Shown here: positions 34,718 through 46,555 of the stretch, piece by piece
How positions within the stretch are numbered: the first letter of the stretch is position 1
Layout: each line of letters starts with the position of its first letter
The notes under the pieces: model-generated
Databases searched by the model: none
The model's input: only the letters and a program-made list of their open reading frames with translations
Told to the model about the DNA's origin: nothing
Translations under genes and position numbers: made by a program
Origin: Balaenoptera acutorostrata
Taxonomy: Eukaryota > Chordata > Mammalia > Artiodactyla > Balaenopteridae
Length of the DNA: 64,000 nt
Direction of reading: 5' to 3'
Assembly: GCF_949987535.1 (NCBI RefSeq)
Contig: NC_080081.1
Location: forward strand, 32,466,428-32,530,427

Positions 34718-36640
34718 GATGGTGCTGTTGAGTTCAGCTATGTCCTTACTGATTTTCTGTTTGCTGGATCTGATCATTTCTGATACAGAGATGTAAAGTC
34801 TCCAACTGTAATGGTGGATTCATTTCTTTCTCCTTGAAGTTCTATCTGTGTTTTTGTCTTGCATATTTTGATGTTTTGTTAGACAAATACATGTTAAGTG
34901 TTGTTATGTCTTCTTGGAGTATTGACCCCTTTATCATTGTATAATGTCCTTCTTTATCCTTGATAACTTTCCTTGCTTTGAAGTCTGATCTGCTTGAAAT
35001 AATATAGCTACTTATGCTTTCTTCTGATTAATGTTAGTATAGTATAACTTCCTCTATCCCTTTACTTCTAACCTATATGTCTTTATATTTAAACTGGGTT
35101 TCCTATAGACAACATATAGTTGGGTCTTATTTTTTTGATCCACTATGACAAACTCTGTCTTAATTGGTGTATTTATATTATTAATATGTAAAGTAATTAT
35201 TTCAGTTGGATTAATATCCACCATATTTGTTATTATTTTCTATTTATTGCCATTGTTCTTTGTTTTTGTCTTTCACGCTTTTTCTACCTTTTGTGGTTTT
35301 AACTGAACATTTTATATAATTCTGTTTTCTCTCCTTTCTTAGTATATTGGTTATATCTCTTTTTTAACTTTTTTTAGTAGTTGCCCTAGAGTTTGCAATA
35401 TATGTTGATGACTAATCCATGTCCACTTTTAAATAACACTGTCCTGTGTCATGGATAATGCAAAGTGCCTTATAATAACAAAAATATTTCTGATTCCTCT
35501 CTCCTTTCTCTGCCCATAAAAGGCATTCCTCATTTCTATTACAGTGTTTTTGATCACTTGTATTTCTTTTTGAGTCTTTCTCAGCATTTCCATTTCTCTA
35601 CTTACATTACTCATCTGTTCTTCCATGTGTCTACTTTTAAAATTGAAGTTCTTAGCATATTAATTGTAGTTTTTAAAATTCCTGGTCTGGTTATTTCAAC
35701 ATTCCTGCCACATCTGACTCTGGTTCTGATGTTTGTTCAGTCTCTTCAAACTGTGTTTTTTGCCTGTTAGTATGCCTTGTAATTTTTTGTTGAAAGGTAG
35801 ACATGAGATACTGGATAAAATGAGAGTTAATAGGCTGTTAGTAATTTAATGGTAAGGTATAGTCCTATGGTCAGGTCTTAGTCTTTTGGAGAGCCTGTGC
35901 CTCTCAGCTGTGTAATTCACCAGTGCTTCTGAGTCCTCCCCATCCCCTTACATGGGACAGGATGGCTAGAGGGGGCCGGAGTTGTGTACTCCCCTCCCTG
36001 CAGGTAGGTTAGGTGCTTATAAGACCCAGCAGGTTAGGCTTTGGTAAGAGTTTCTCCTAAAGGAAGTTCTTGTTAAGAAGAATTTAGTGCTCAACATGTT
36101 TTTCAAATGGAAATCCTCCCCCTGATGGAAGTATTAGAGGATTTTTCTCCAATATTCACTGTAAGGACATGGTACAACTCCCAGAGAATAAAACTCAAAA
36201 AGTGTGGGGACACCCTATAAATGGAGTTTTTAATTCTCAGGTTTGTCTATCCTGAGCCTCCACTAATTCTTCAATTACAGTTCAGGTTTCTCTACCCGAG
36301 CACTGCTTCCCAAAGAGGTTTTGGTTCAGGGGCTTTTGCTCTGGCAAGTTGGGATTCTCTGCATCCTCTTGTCTTTCCAGTTTTTGGAACAGCAGTTTGC
36401 CTTATGACCTTACTTCTCTGATGGGTCTAACAAAAGTTGTGGTGTCTGTTTATTCAGCTTTTTACTTGTTGTCATGATGGGTTGATGACTTTAAGCTTCT
36501 TACATGGTGGACCGGAAACTGAAAGTCCCCGAGGTTATTTTTAGTTCTTCCAAAACTGTGTTGTTTAGAACCTAGTTCTTTTATTTCTTTTCCTCATAAC
36601 TCTCTAGGAATTTTCTCAAATAACAATTCCAACATTGTTA

Positions 36641-38118
36641 TGTAATCAGAGAATGTGGTCTTAACATTTAAAGGTCCAGGGAAGTGGGAGGTATACACAA
36701 AGGGCAGAGAGTATAGTAGTTTGTGGTTATTATAAAATAGAATATTTTGTTTAAAAACCTGACAAGTATAAATCTTTTCGCTCCAGTACTTTTTCAGACA
36801 AGAACAGAAAGGATTGATTTTTCCATAAGACTAAAATCTTTTAAAATACACTCACCGACTGCTCGATGTAGTGGAAAAAACAAAAGTATTTGGCGTATAG
36901 TTTCCTTTTTCAGGATGCTAAATTCTTAGCTCAAGATAGTAGTATAATGTGCCCTTTCTTTTTTTTTGTAGAATCGAATAGAACTTAAAAAAGATTATAG
37001 ATTTTGCAAATTAGATGGCAATGTTTCATAGCTCTTTGCATAATAAAAAATACTTGCAAATATCAGTTGATAGCCCACTTGAAGCAATATAACAGAATTC
37101 AGTGAGTCAATTACAAATATAACTTAGACAATAAGTTCCTTTCAATTTCACCTACATATTTTTTTAGATTTGTAGTAGCTAAATTTTAACTGCAACATAA
37201 ATATACATGCAGCTCTGTGTGTGTGTGCACTTTCCTTGTTAGAAAATTGATATGACTTTTTTATACTTTATGAAAGTTAATCTGGATTAAAAATTGATTT
37301 CTCCCATCTGTTTTTCTTTTAACCTGTTTGGCTCTTTTTAACCTCAAAATGTGAATGCCCAATTATTTCTTTTAATTACACAGATAATATATGAAATTCA
37401 TAAAAAGTGAGAAAATTTGTCAAAACATGTGAAGAAAATCAGTCCATGTCTTGTCAGGTCCAATTTTGAAATGTACATCCTTTTCGCTCTCTCTCCTCCC
37501 TCTCTCCCTCCCTCCCATTCTTCCTTCCTTCCCTCCACCCCACTTTTCTCTCTGTCGATCTCTCTGTCTGTTATAAGCATTGTTTTTAAAGGTACAGGAA
37601 CATATTCTGCTGTCATTTCTTTTTCGCTTAATTATGATCATTCATCTACTTTAAGACAGAAGGCTGCATATCATAAATTTAATGAATAAATATTATTCAC
37701 TGGTTTGTATGTCCCATAATCCATTCAACCAATTACCTGTAATTTGGCATTTAGATTGATTCCTTTTGGTTCTTTTAATACTATAAGCAGGACACTGTTG
37801 TACATGCTTAAGTATGTGCTTGTTCAGTTATTTTCTTAGAGTAGCATTTTCTGTTAATTTCATTATTTTTACCAGGATACTAGTAGGCCTTGATGTTTCT
37901 CTTCCATTTGTGTATCTCCAGCTTTTTTTAGTTTAGTAGGCTTTCAAGTTAATGTTAAAAGAAAAACCTACATTTTGCAGTATCTGAGGCTGTTGTTCCA
38001 GTAATTTCATGCGTTCAAAAGGTGGTTATGGGTCATCATGGTTCGATCTTTAGGAATAAACCATGTAGTTATGAGCAAGATAAACTTTACCATTTTTTTT
38101 TTTTGTCCTTTTAAAATC
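36641..38118. other. Intron with pyrimidine tract and an old L1 fragment
   Basis: 37485-37560 is C/T-rich (CTCTCTCCTCCCTCTCTCCC-like). 37640-37870 resembles an antisense L1M 3' end (CATTCAACCAATTACC, TAAGCAGGACACTGTTG). The rest is unassigned. Confidence 0.45.
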
Positions 38119-38130
38119 TAGCAGAGATAT

Positions 38131-38463
38131 TTTTTTTTTTTTTTCCTTATGATAACTTTTATTTATTTATTTATTTTTACTGTGTTGGGTCTTCGGTTCG
38201 TGCGAGGGCTTTCTCTGGTTACGGCAAGTGGGGGCCACTCTTCATCGCGGTGCGGGGACCGCTCTTCATCGCGGTGCGCGGGCCTTTCACTATCGCGGCC
38301 ACTCCCGTTGCGGGGCACAGGCTCCAGACACGCAGGCTCAGTAGTTGTGGCTCACGGGCCCAGCTGCTCCGTGGCATGTGGGATCTTCCCAGACCAGGGC
38401 TCGAACCCGTGTCCCCTGCATTAGCAGGCAGATTCTCAACCACTGCGCCACCAGGGAAGCCCC
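38131..38463 (-). mobile_element. CHR-type SINE 5
   Basis: Minus strand; head at 38370-38463 with B box complement GGCTCGAACCC near 38398-38408. The tail TTTATTT blocks at 38158-38177 are separated from the final T16 (38129-38144) by a 12 nt private tag. It contains a ~22 bp internal duplication (GCTCTTCATCGCGGTGCG twice, 38236-38281). The flanking GATATTTTT (38126 and 38464) is the likely target duplication. Confidence 0.88.
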
Positions 38464-39640
38464 GATATTTTTGTTTTTAAAGATAGCATTTATCTGATAT
38501 TGTGTTGAAAAATACTGTGCCTAAAATAAATCTCTTTATTTTTAATCCAAATAACCATAGATGGTCATTATATATTATGTAAATTTATTATATATATTAT
38601 ACATATAGTACATAATCATATACATGTGTTATATATAGACACATATAGAATATGTAACCATATGTAATATGTAACCATATATAATACTTAAACTGCTTTA
38701 TAAGTCACTTTTAATTCTTATGTACTAATATACTTAATTATTATTTTTCCCTTATTTGACCCTTTTGCTTAAAATGAAGTCAAATTTTCTAAGGCTTCCT
38801 TGTGACCTTAAATTTTATCTACCATCAAAGATCAGGGTAGTTTTCCCTCTTATCTGGCTAAGTTTAAGTTAGTTAAGCCTTAGACTTGGTTAGGGGAATA
38901 TTTCCCCTCTGTCCCAAGATGTCTCTGACAACAGAGTAGAAGAAGGGTGTAGCAAGACTGTCACTTATTGGACAAAGACTAATGGGACCTGAGAGTAAAG
39001 GCTGGCTGTGATGGCTACGGTTCTGGTAGCACGGTTCATGAAAGGTTTCTAGCCTGAGAAGCAGGGTTGATTATGAAGTCATTCCTTGAGGAACAGTTTG
39101 TTAAGCAGAGTAAGATTTTCCTGTTCCCTCCCTCCTTCCCTCCCTTCCTCCCTCCCTCCCTCCCTCCTTTCCTTCTTTCCTTTTTTTGGGAAGGGGTGTA
39201 TGGAGATCAGAGATACTGTATTTGGTTTGGATTTATAAATCATGACCTACTCAAGGAATGTCCAGTTGGAGATGTTGACCAGTCAGTTGGAATATAGTCT
39301 TAAGTAAAAGAAGTCAGAGCTGAAAATACAAAGTTGGGTCCCAGCAATTAGTTGCTGCCATTTGGTTGACCGATTATATCACCTGCCCCTTTTTCAATGG
39401 AGACACAACTGTAGCTAAGTGAATTCTTCATTTTACGGGGATGACTCCTGCACTGAAGAATTTTAGCATCCTCGGGCATTAAAGGCCAGTGACACTCCTC
39501 CAATTCTGTGACATTCAAAACGTCTCACTTCTCTACCCACCCTGCCCCTACCCCAGTTCCCAAAAGGATTGGGTAGAAGCTGGAGGGAAGATCATGATCC
39601 CAGTAGAGGTTGAGGTCTATTGAAGTGATGGCATAGAACG
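38464..39640. other. Intron with AT-rich stretch and CCTT-type pyrimidine repeat
   Basis: 38570-38700 is low-complexity A/T with repeated ATATGTAACCATAT. 39120-39190 is a (CCCTCCTT)n-like pure pyrimidine tract that may form H-DNA. A weak DNA-transposon-like stretch lies at about 39440-39560. Confidence 0.5.
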
Positions 39641-39960
39641 ACTTTGTCCAGTAGACATGGAATGAAATCCATACGTGTAGTTCTGAATTTTCTAGTAGAC
39701 ACATTAAAAATTTAAAAAATAACTTTAATAATATATTTTATTTATCCCAATGTAACCAAAATATCATTTCAACCTGTAATCAATGAACAGTTAATGAGAT
39801 GTTCTGCATTCTCTTTTTCGTACGAAGTTTTCCACATCCAGTGTGTGTCTTATATATAAAGCACCTCTAAATTTGGACTAGTCACATTTCAGCTGCTCCA
39901 TAGCTGCATATAGCTAGTGGCTACCCAGGCACCATAGGTGTAGACTGTGTGTATCCTAAT
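39641..39960 (+). mobile_element. hAT-type DNA-transposon remnant (MER class)
   Basis: TTTGTCCAGTAGACATGGAA at the left, TTTTCTAGTAGACACATTAA, AATAATATATTTTATTTA, GGACTAGTCACATTTCA and CATATAGCTAGTGGCTACC at the right follow a common non-autonomous element that ends CCACATGTGGCTAGTGG. It is old and decayed. I am confident of the class but not of the subfamily. Confidence 0.6.
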
Positions 39961-40980
39961 GGAAGTGAATTTGTGGTTTGCCTTTCCAGCATGTTCTCCC
40001 ACCTTCTAAACAGAAGTCCTTCTTTTATTCCTATGACTCTGAATCAGCAGTGAGATGCTCTAAGAACCTACTAGCCCTCACAGATTTTCATTTTTCATGA
40101 GAAGGCACCCTTCCTCTTCTTCTTTAGCAGGGATATTGTGGCAGTTTAATTTACATAACCTGGGTTATGATTCAAATTTGTTTGTTTGGTCCAGTACAAC
40201 TAGATGGAACTAAATCCTGTAGTTCCACAAGGGTGTATTGAATTCTGTTACTTAAAAGGTAACATTACTAACACAATTGAGAAAATATACAGGTTTATAT
40301 TTCAGTTCATAATTGTGAAATACTTTGTTCTTGATAGAGGGGTCCGTCCTGGTTTCCATGAGAAAAGCCACGTATCCGTCATCCAGCAAATTAGATACAG
40401 CGCCAAGAATGAAAACTTTATCTTCTAGTTTCTTATTGAAAGTTAAGTCAGCATATTCATTTAGGTGATTCCAATTTCTTACTTTGGGGGTTTTCTAGGC
40501 TAATTTGGTAGATACTCACTGGCCATGTCTAGGAATGAGGTGAGAGATCTCCCTTGAGTTGCTATATTAATGTTGAAATCCCTATAGGTTTCTTTCAGTT
40601 GCCGTAGATTGAACTAATGAGCAAATTCTTGCAGCTCCTTTCTGGAATTTTTGCCCTTGTTTAGTGGGAAAATTTGGATATGCAGAAAGAGGAGAAGAAA
40701 TTCGAACAAAATAGTAAAGCCATCTTGTAAAATGTTTCTCATTTCCCAGTTAGGTGTATTTTAAGGTAAACTATAAATATTCTTTATAATCAGATATTAT
40801 TTTCTTTTAATATTCAGGTTGTATCTATACGCTTGGGCAATATAATTCAACAGAAAATTAAGATTCTTTTCTAATGAGTTCATAATATCAATAATTATAA
40901 AATAGTGCTTCTTAGATGGGGCACCCTCCTTTGCCTCTCCTTCCTCTCCCCCTCTCCCTTGACATTTGGCCATTTCTCAT
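39961..40980. other. Intron, nothing recognised
   Basis: Unassigned sequence without splice-flanked open frames. Confidence 0.4.
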
Positions 40981-40982
40981 GT

Positions 40983-41101
40983 TTTTTTTTTCTTTGCTGT
41001 ACCGTGCAGCATGTAGGATCTTACTTCCCTAACCAGAGATCAAACCCGCGTCCCCTGCATTGGAAGCACGGAGTCTTACCGCTGGATCACCAGCGAAGCC
41101 C
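40983..41101 (-). mobile_element. Short CHR-1-like SINE
   Basis: A shorter, older relative of the CHR elements: CATGTAGGATCTTACTTCCC, GATCAAACCCGCGTCCCCTG (B box region) and GCTGGATCACCAGCGAAGCC at the head. The tail is T9 at 40983-40991. It sits inside a DNA-transposon-like repeat. Confidence 0.75.
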
Positions 41102-41285
41102 CTGGTGGCATTTTGGATTGCCACAACTATGGGGGTGAAGGACTGTTCCTGGGATCTAGTGGTAGAAGGCAGGGATGCTGCAGAATATCCTACAATGTAC
41201 AGGACAAGCCCCCAGAGCAAACAACTATCTGGTCTAAATGTTGTAGTACAGATGTTGAAAAGCCCTGGTCTAAAAGAATACCGGA
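41102..41285. mobile_element. MER-type repeat remnant
   Basis: GGGATCTAGTGGTAGAAGGC, GGGATGCTGCAGAATATCC, ACAATGTACAGGACAAGCCC and GTTGAAAAGCCCTGGTCTAA match a widespread short DNA-transposon-like repeat. The subfamily was not assigned. Confidence 0.55.
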
Positions 41286-44229
41286 GTTATGACAGTGGAC
41301 TTCCTTAACAGAACCTATTTCCTCTCTCTATGAGCAGCATTTAATTTAGACATATTGACTATGAAGTAGCAGAAAAAGGTAATAGAAACTTCCTGGATAC
41401 AGTAAGTTATACAGGTTGAAAATTATACTGTTTCTGGTTTTATGGGGCAGGTTTATTAAGAGGCTGGAGGAAGTAACAAAGCCTGAGTAAATGCCGTGTA
41501 GTTATTTAATTCCTTAATAAAAAGTGTGCTTCAGATTTCTGTTGAATAAATTTTCCTTTCTGAATTGCATTGCGTCGCATTTTAGAATTTTAGAAGTACC
41601 GTTTATGGGAAAAAAATAGCCCTAGATTTAATTTTTCTACACACACACACACACCCCTTATAGAAATTCTAAGAAGGCATAAGGATGGTTGATAAAATGA
41701 GGGAGGTGCAGAGATGGGAGAAAGGCATTCAGGGTGACAGCAGCATGGGTAATGGCATGGAGGTGTTAATATCACTGGCATTGTATTGCCCTGAATACAG
41801 ACAGATTTTAAACTTTTATCTCCTTGGATTTATTTTACCTCCTATGTAGTTCTTCTGGTTTCCTCAAATAATTTTGCAAGTTTTCCACAGCTCAAATAAC
41901 AGGGCACTCTGTAGGTATCTTCTCCTACAGAGAATATGTTGTAGTAGTGAATATCTTCCTTTAAAACAGTGTATTTCTGGGTAATCATGTGAAGGGGAAC
42001 CATAGAAAAGGCTTTGAGCACTGCATCAAATAACATTTGATTGCTAGGAAGGGCTATCAGACACTTCACGGTGTGCCCGGCAGTCGGAGAATATTAACTG
42101 TCCTAGAGGTGTCCTTGGAGAGGTGAGCTGGGTCTTTGTTATTGGTGTTCATCCTCACAGTTTTAAACAGATAAAATAGTTCACTGTTGCCATGCATCAT
42201 GAGAAATATATGCTAATTGTGTAGATCAGTCTTCTGTCAATTCCTTTCATTAGTATTTTTATCAAATCTACCATTTCCATTCTAGTTATATAATAGTTCA
42301 TATAGAGAAATCTCACACATAAAACCAAGAGGGTTCTGCAAAGAGTCAAAAATCGGATTAGGACATCCATTCTTAAAAGTAAGTTTAGTAGAATGGGTGA
42401 AATAGTATAACCATTACTACTATTAATTAAAATTACTTAATATTAACAATTAATAGAAAATACTTTGTGCTAAAGTATCTTATGGGCATGATCTCATCGA
42501 ATCTGTAGAATAATTCTGTGAAATAGAATGTTATCTACATTTTACAGATAAGAAAACTGAAACCATGAGAAGGTCATAACCCAGGAAATCTGTTCATTGG
42601 GCCCATGTTCTGGGCAATATTCTATTCTAACTTACACTTCTATATAGTCATGAAAGTGTACAGAAATAAGCGTAGACTTGGAAGGTAGAATGCTTTTAAA
42701 AAGGTAAAAGATAAAGTAGTCAGAATTCTTGGAGATGGTATTGGATAAAATGAAAGATGTGTAATAGCATTGCCAATCAAAATGTCAAATTAGTACAGGA
42801 TTTGGATTATACATAAAATTTAATTATTACAACTAAAGACATCATTTGGGGAATCTGGAGAGATCACAGCTAGAGGTGGGTATACTTGGAAGCTGACAGA
42901 TTACATTTCGGGTTGAGCCAATGCATTTGGCCATTTGGCAGCCAACTACTAATGTCTTTCTCCACTGCAGTCCGAGGACCCAGAGTGTTGAGGAAGAAAG
43001 AGAGGGGAAAGGCTATTCCAGTGATGTGTCTTACATGATTTTCCTGGCAGTGCAAACGATTGCACCTTTGTATTTTTGATATAGTCTTTTTAAAGCACTT
43101 TTGTTACACCATTTAATAGTAAGACAAACACTACCTAGTGCTTTTACATGCTTTGACAATCCTTCTTAGATGAAATAAACAGTAAAGGTCATTTGTTCTA
43201 GCTTTACTTTTTCAAAACATACATTAAAAACCAGTATCATGCCTAGGGTTTTCAAGGAATGTGATATTTTATATATGTTACAAAATCTTAACTAAATAAT
43301 ATGTATAAAATAAGAAGGCATTGAATATAAGACCTAGTTTACCAGTTTATATATTTTTCTGGCCACTGAGGAGACCCATGAGGTTGACCTTTTCTTTTTG
43401 TTTTCATTAGAATAGTTCTAACTAAAAAAAAAGTTAACTTGGATTTTTATTTCTCCTCAAAATTTTTTTGCGTATTCCCAACTCTTCAGTGCTATTTCTT
43501 CAGGCTGTACAGGAGACAGATATTCAACAGCTCGTGTTTGAATGAGATAATCCATTTTGGGTTTGATAAGGAGCCACTTGACATCATTGTAGGTCAGGAA
43601 AGGTGGAAATATAGGTCAATAGTCATTTCCTTTGTTTCCTACAGAAAATAAATGACTTAATTTTTGATAGTAATCTTCATTGTCTCCAGGCACAGAGGAC
43701 CGGTGATGTGATTTCATTACATATTCCATTCAGTGTTCTGCATATTTTTTTCATTTCTCTCCAAATGACTTTTCATAAAGGGAAACAGCGGTGAATATGT
43801 TAATGTACAGTACTCTTAAACTCGTACTTTGGCAAATATTTATTTTGTTTCAAGTTTTGATAACCGTGAAAGTCTGTAAAATGATAAATCCCGGGAAAAA
43901 TGATCGTGAAGACAGAGTTAATTCTTGTCTTGAAAATGCAGCTAATAAGATGACTTCTTTATATAGTTTTTTTTCGTTATTTCAACCAAACCGGTGTTTC
44001 CAAGTTTGAATAAATTTGACTCTATTAGTATCTGTTATAATATTCGAACGTACTCAGCTTGAGAGAAATTTTCTTCGATGCATAACAGATCCTGAGTAAG
44101 CAAAAATGTACTGAAATTAAGCAATATACCGAAATATTAATGTATCCCAGAGTGCAATTTATCCTTTACGGGATACTGGAGGAATATACGACACGTTTGG
44201 CTTTTCCTGCTGGGCTTCCTGCCTCAAGC
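41286..44229. other. Intron with (AC)n and a MIR fragment
   Basis: (AC)n at 41639-41654. 42455-42595 (GATCTCATCGAATC, ACATTTTACAGATAAGAAA, GGTCATAACCC) is an antisense MIR. The rest is unassigned; several 60-75-codon frames lack splice context and familiar sequence. Confidence 0.45.
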
Positions 44230-44900
44230 TTCATGTACAATGTAGAAAGTCAGTGCCATCCTTGACACTCCTCTCAGCTCTTACCCTACACTTCCTCCTT
44301 CTTGTCGGTCATCAAAAGCTGTTCATTCTTCCTGTGTACTCCCTCTCAAATAATTTTCCTCCTCTTTATTCCCACTGCCACTGTTTTGGGTCAAGCTCTC
44401 ACCAGCTCTCCCCTGAGTTGTCGCAGTAGCCTGTGAACTGGTGGCTCTTCCTTCTGCATCAAATTCTATCTGTTTATAAGCCATCTTCCAAAGCAAGTCC
44501 AGTGCTAGCTTTCTAAACACAAAGCTTAAACACATTATGCTTTTGCTGCATGATGCCCCATCACCTGCTGTCTGATACCCAAACACATTTCTTTCCCATT
44601 TACCTCAAGTTTTCTTGGATCAGGGAGTCTTTCTCTCTTATTCACTTGGGCCCCTAGCAACTAGCCCATTGCAGGCATTAAAGAAACATTTTTGAATGAA
44701 TAAATGAATTACCATAACATATGAGACCTTTGCCACCTAACACCAAGTTACTTACATGGTCTCATCTCCAGTTTCTCCTCCAATAAATCCTGTGTTCCAG
44801 CCACATGAAATCCTTTATAATTGTTCACAAATATGGAGAATTTCATTGCCCTACGATTTTGCTTATGCTCTTCTGCCCGTCTGTTTCTCAACAATCAGTT
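44230..44900 (+). mobile_element. L2 remnant, sense
   Basis: TTCCCACTGCCACTGTTTTGG, CGCAGTAGCCTGTGAACTGG, AGCTTTCTAAACACAAA and GCATGATGCCCCATCACCTG follow L2 in sense, then the L2 3' end (GCATTAAAGAAACATTTTTG, AATGAATAAATGAAT). 44755-44900 is a further L2-like piece out of order. Confidence 0.6.
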
Positions 44901-44964
44901 ATCACCTGGGTCAGGTGAACCCAGGGAATGAACTGATTTTAGATTTATTTACATTTATTCTTTT

Positions 44965-45200
44965 CATCAGCCCAACAGACATCTACTGAGCACATACTAT
45001 GTGTTAGACACAGTTATAAGTTTGGGGATAGGGACTTATGAACAAAAAGACAATGTCATGGCCCTCCTGGAACTTACATTCTAGTGTAATAACAGATAAA
45101 GAATTTGTCAGGTAGTGATGAATACAAGGGTGGAATCGAATATACAGAGGCCTGGAGGAGAGAGCATTTTTGACATGGTTGAGATGTACCCTGGGCAGAA
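44965..45200 (-). mobile_element. L2 3'-end fragment, antisense
   Basis: CAACAGACATCTACTGAGCA, CATACTATGTGTTAGACACAG and GGCCCTCCTGGAACTTACAT are the antisense L2 3' end. With the sense L2 just to the left it forms a tail-to-tail pair. Confidence 0.6.
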
Positions 45201-45499
45201 TGGTGGAAAACAGGGTTGGGTAACTGGTTAGAGGCACATTGGATAAATAGTTAGAGGTCCCCACTATAGGACAGGGTAAAGACTTCAGAATGACCTTAAC
45301 ACCATCTCCCTTCAGTGTGTCTGTGATCAGCCTGCCCTTGCCTTGCTGCTCCCACTTCAGCCCTGGTTCCCAGCCTTTTGATATAACAGGAGCTTGAAGC
45401 ACACTAGCCAGAGTGGCTTGGACTGTTCTGGGCTCATCCAAGTTTGCAGCCAATGTCAGAGTACCCAGCAGTTGAGAATCTCTATCCCAGGCAGCAATG

Positions 45500-45720
45500 G
45501 AAAATAGGTATTAACCCCAGAGTTAGACGGCCGATCATTTTCATAACCTTGGGCAGATTACTTAATCTCTCTGAACCTGAATTTTCTTATCTAAAATGGA
45601 CATAGTGAAAAAGAAAAGAATGAAACTCTATAAAAGTTTCCCTGTTTCGTTCACTGACGTTTCCTAAATAGCGAGACAGTGCCTGGTACTCAGTATTTTT
45701 TGAATGAATGAATGATATAA
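45500..45720 (+). mobile_element. MIR remnant
   Basis: CCTTGGGCAGATTACTTAATC, CTCTGAACCTGAATTTTC and the GTGCCTGGTACTCAG end, followed by TGAATGAATGAATGA. Confidence 0.7.
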
Positions 45721-46164
45721 CAAATGTAAAGCCCATGAAACAACACTTGGTACGTAAGTGTTTAGTAAATGGTAGTTATTATCATTGTTCGTATGTGGTT
45801 ATATATATATATTGTTATTATAATTGTTATATAATTATTTTTAAAATTTTGAGACCCTGTGGTCATATTGTGGTTGTATTGCAAGTGTAATTGCCCATGT
45901 GTGGGTCCTGTGTACTGCATCGGCCTTTCTGCCCAGCCTCATGGTGCCTGGTTTTTGTGCGCATGTGTGTACCTGGGCTCGGGCACATGGCTAGCTCTCT
46001 GATTCTCGTCTGCACCTGTTACCCGGTTCTGGCTTCTCCTGGGGCTAGGCACTCAGAATTAGTTTCTGCTAGCCCTGCTCCCTTCAGAGAATCTTGTTTC
46101 TGGCTTCCTTTTTCCAGGACTGAACTCACTTCTCTCTTTTCTTTCTCATCCTCTTTTTTTGGGG
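45721..46164. other. Intron, nothing recognised
   Basis: Includes a short (TA)n near 45800-45813 and a somewhat GC-richer stretch at 45880-46130 with no splice-flanked exon. Confidence 0.4.
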
Positions 46165-46366
46165 GAAGGTGGGAGCTATAATTGACATATACTGTTAATA
46201 GAGTCACCATGCTGTACATTACATCCCCATGACTTATTTATTTCATAAATGGAAATCTGTACCTTTTGACCACCTTCACTCACTACACACAAACACCCCT
46301 CTGGCAATCACCAATCTATTCTCTGTATCTGTGAGCTCTCTCTCTCTCTCTCTTTTTTTTGTTGGT

Positions 46367-46414
<48 letters not shown>

Positions 46415-46555
46415 CTTAAGATCTTACATATAATCAAGATGTGGTATTTGTCTTTCTTTGTCTGACTTATTTCACTTAGCATAATGCCCTCAGGGTCCAT
46501 CCATGTTGTTGCAGATGGCAAGATTTCCTTCTTTTTTATCACTGAATAATTCCCT
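46165..46555 (-). mobile_element. L1 3'-end fragment with (TG)n
   Basis: GAGCTATAATTGACATATAC, CACCATGCTGTACATTACATC, CTGACTTATTTCACTTAGCA and CCATCCATGTTGTTGCAGAT are the antisense of an L1 3' region. It is split by a (CT)n/T8 stretch and a (TG)n microsatellite at about 46370-46411. Confidence 0.7.
46370..46411. repeat. (TG)n microsatellite
   Basis: About 21 uninterrupted TG units, probably polymorphic in the species. Confidence 0.95.

Larger units (their letters stand above)
29583..36640 (-). mobile_element. Old L1 (L1M-type), near full length, with nested insertions
   Basis: The 3' end is at the left (29590-29990, GTGTACCCCCTGTCCCC). Antisense ORF2 phrases run through 30300-31860, 32380-32880, 33545-34350 and 34718-35230, and a decayed ORF1/5' region runs to about 36640. 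No open frame survives and divergence is much greater than in the two younger L1s. At least four later insertions split it: an ancient repeat (31866-32376), a plus-strand L1 3' end (32886-33148) carrying a CHR SINE (33149-33503), and another CHR SINE (34365-34704). The outer edge is approximate. Confidence 0.75.

Noticed and set aside
34397..34783. 128-codon frame over SINE 4, and similar frames in the other CHR SINEs
   Set aside because: Both strands of this GC-rich SINE lack stops by composition. The same pseudo-peptides recur in every copy.
45004..45453. 149-codon minus-strand frame
   Set aside because: It lies over antisense L2 and unassigned sequence, with no recognisable protein and no splice signals.
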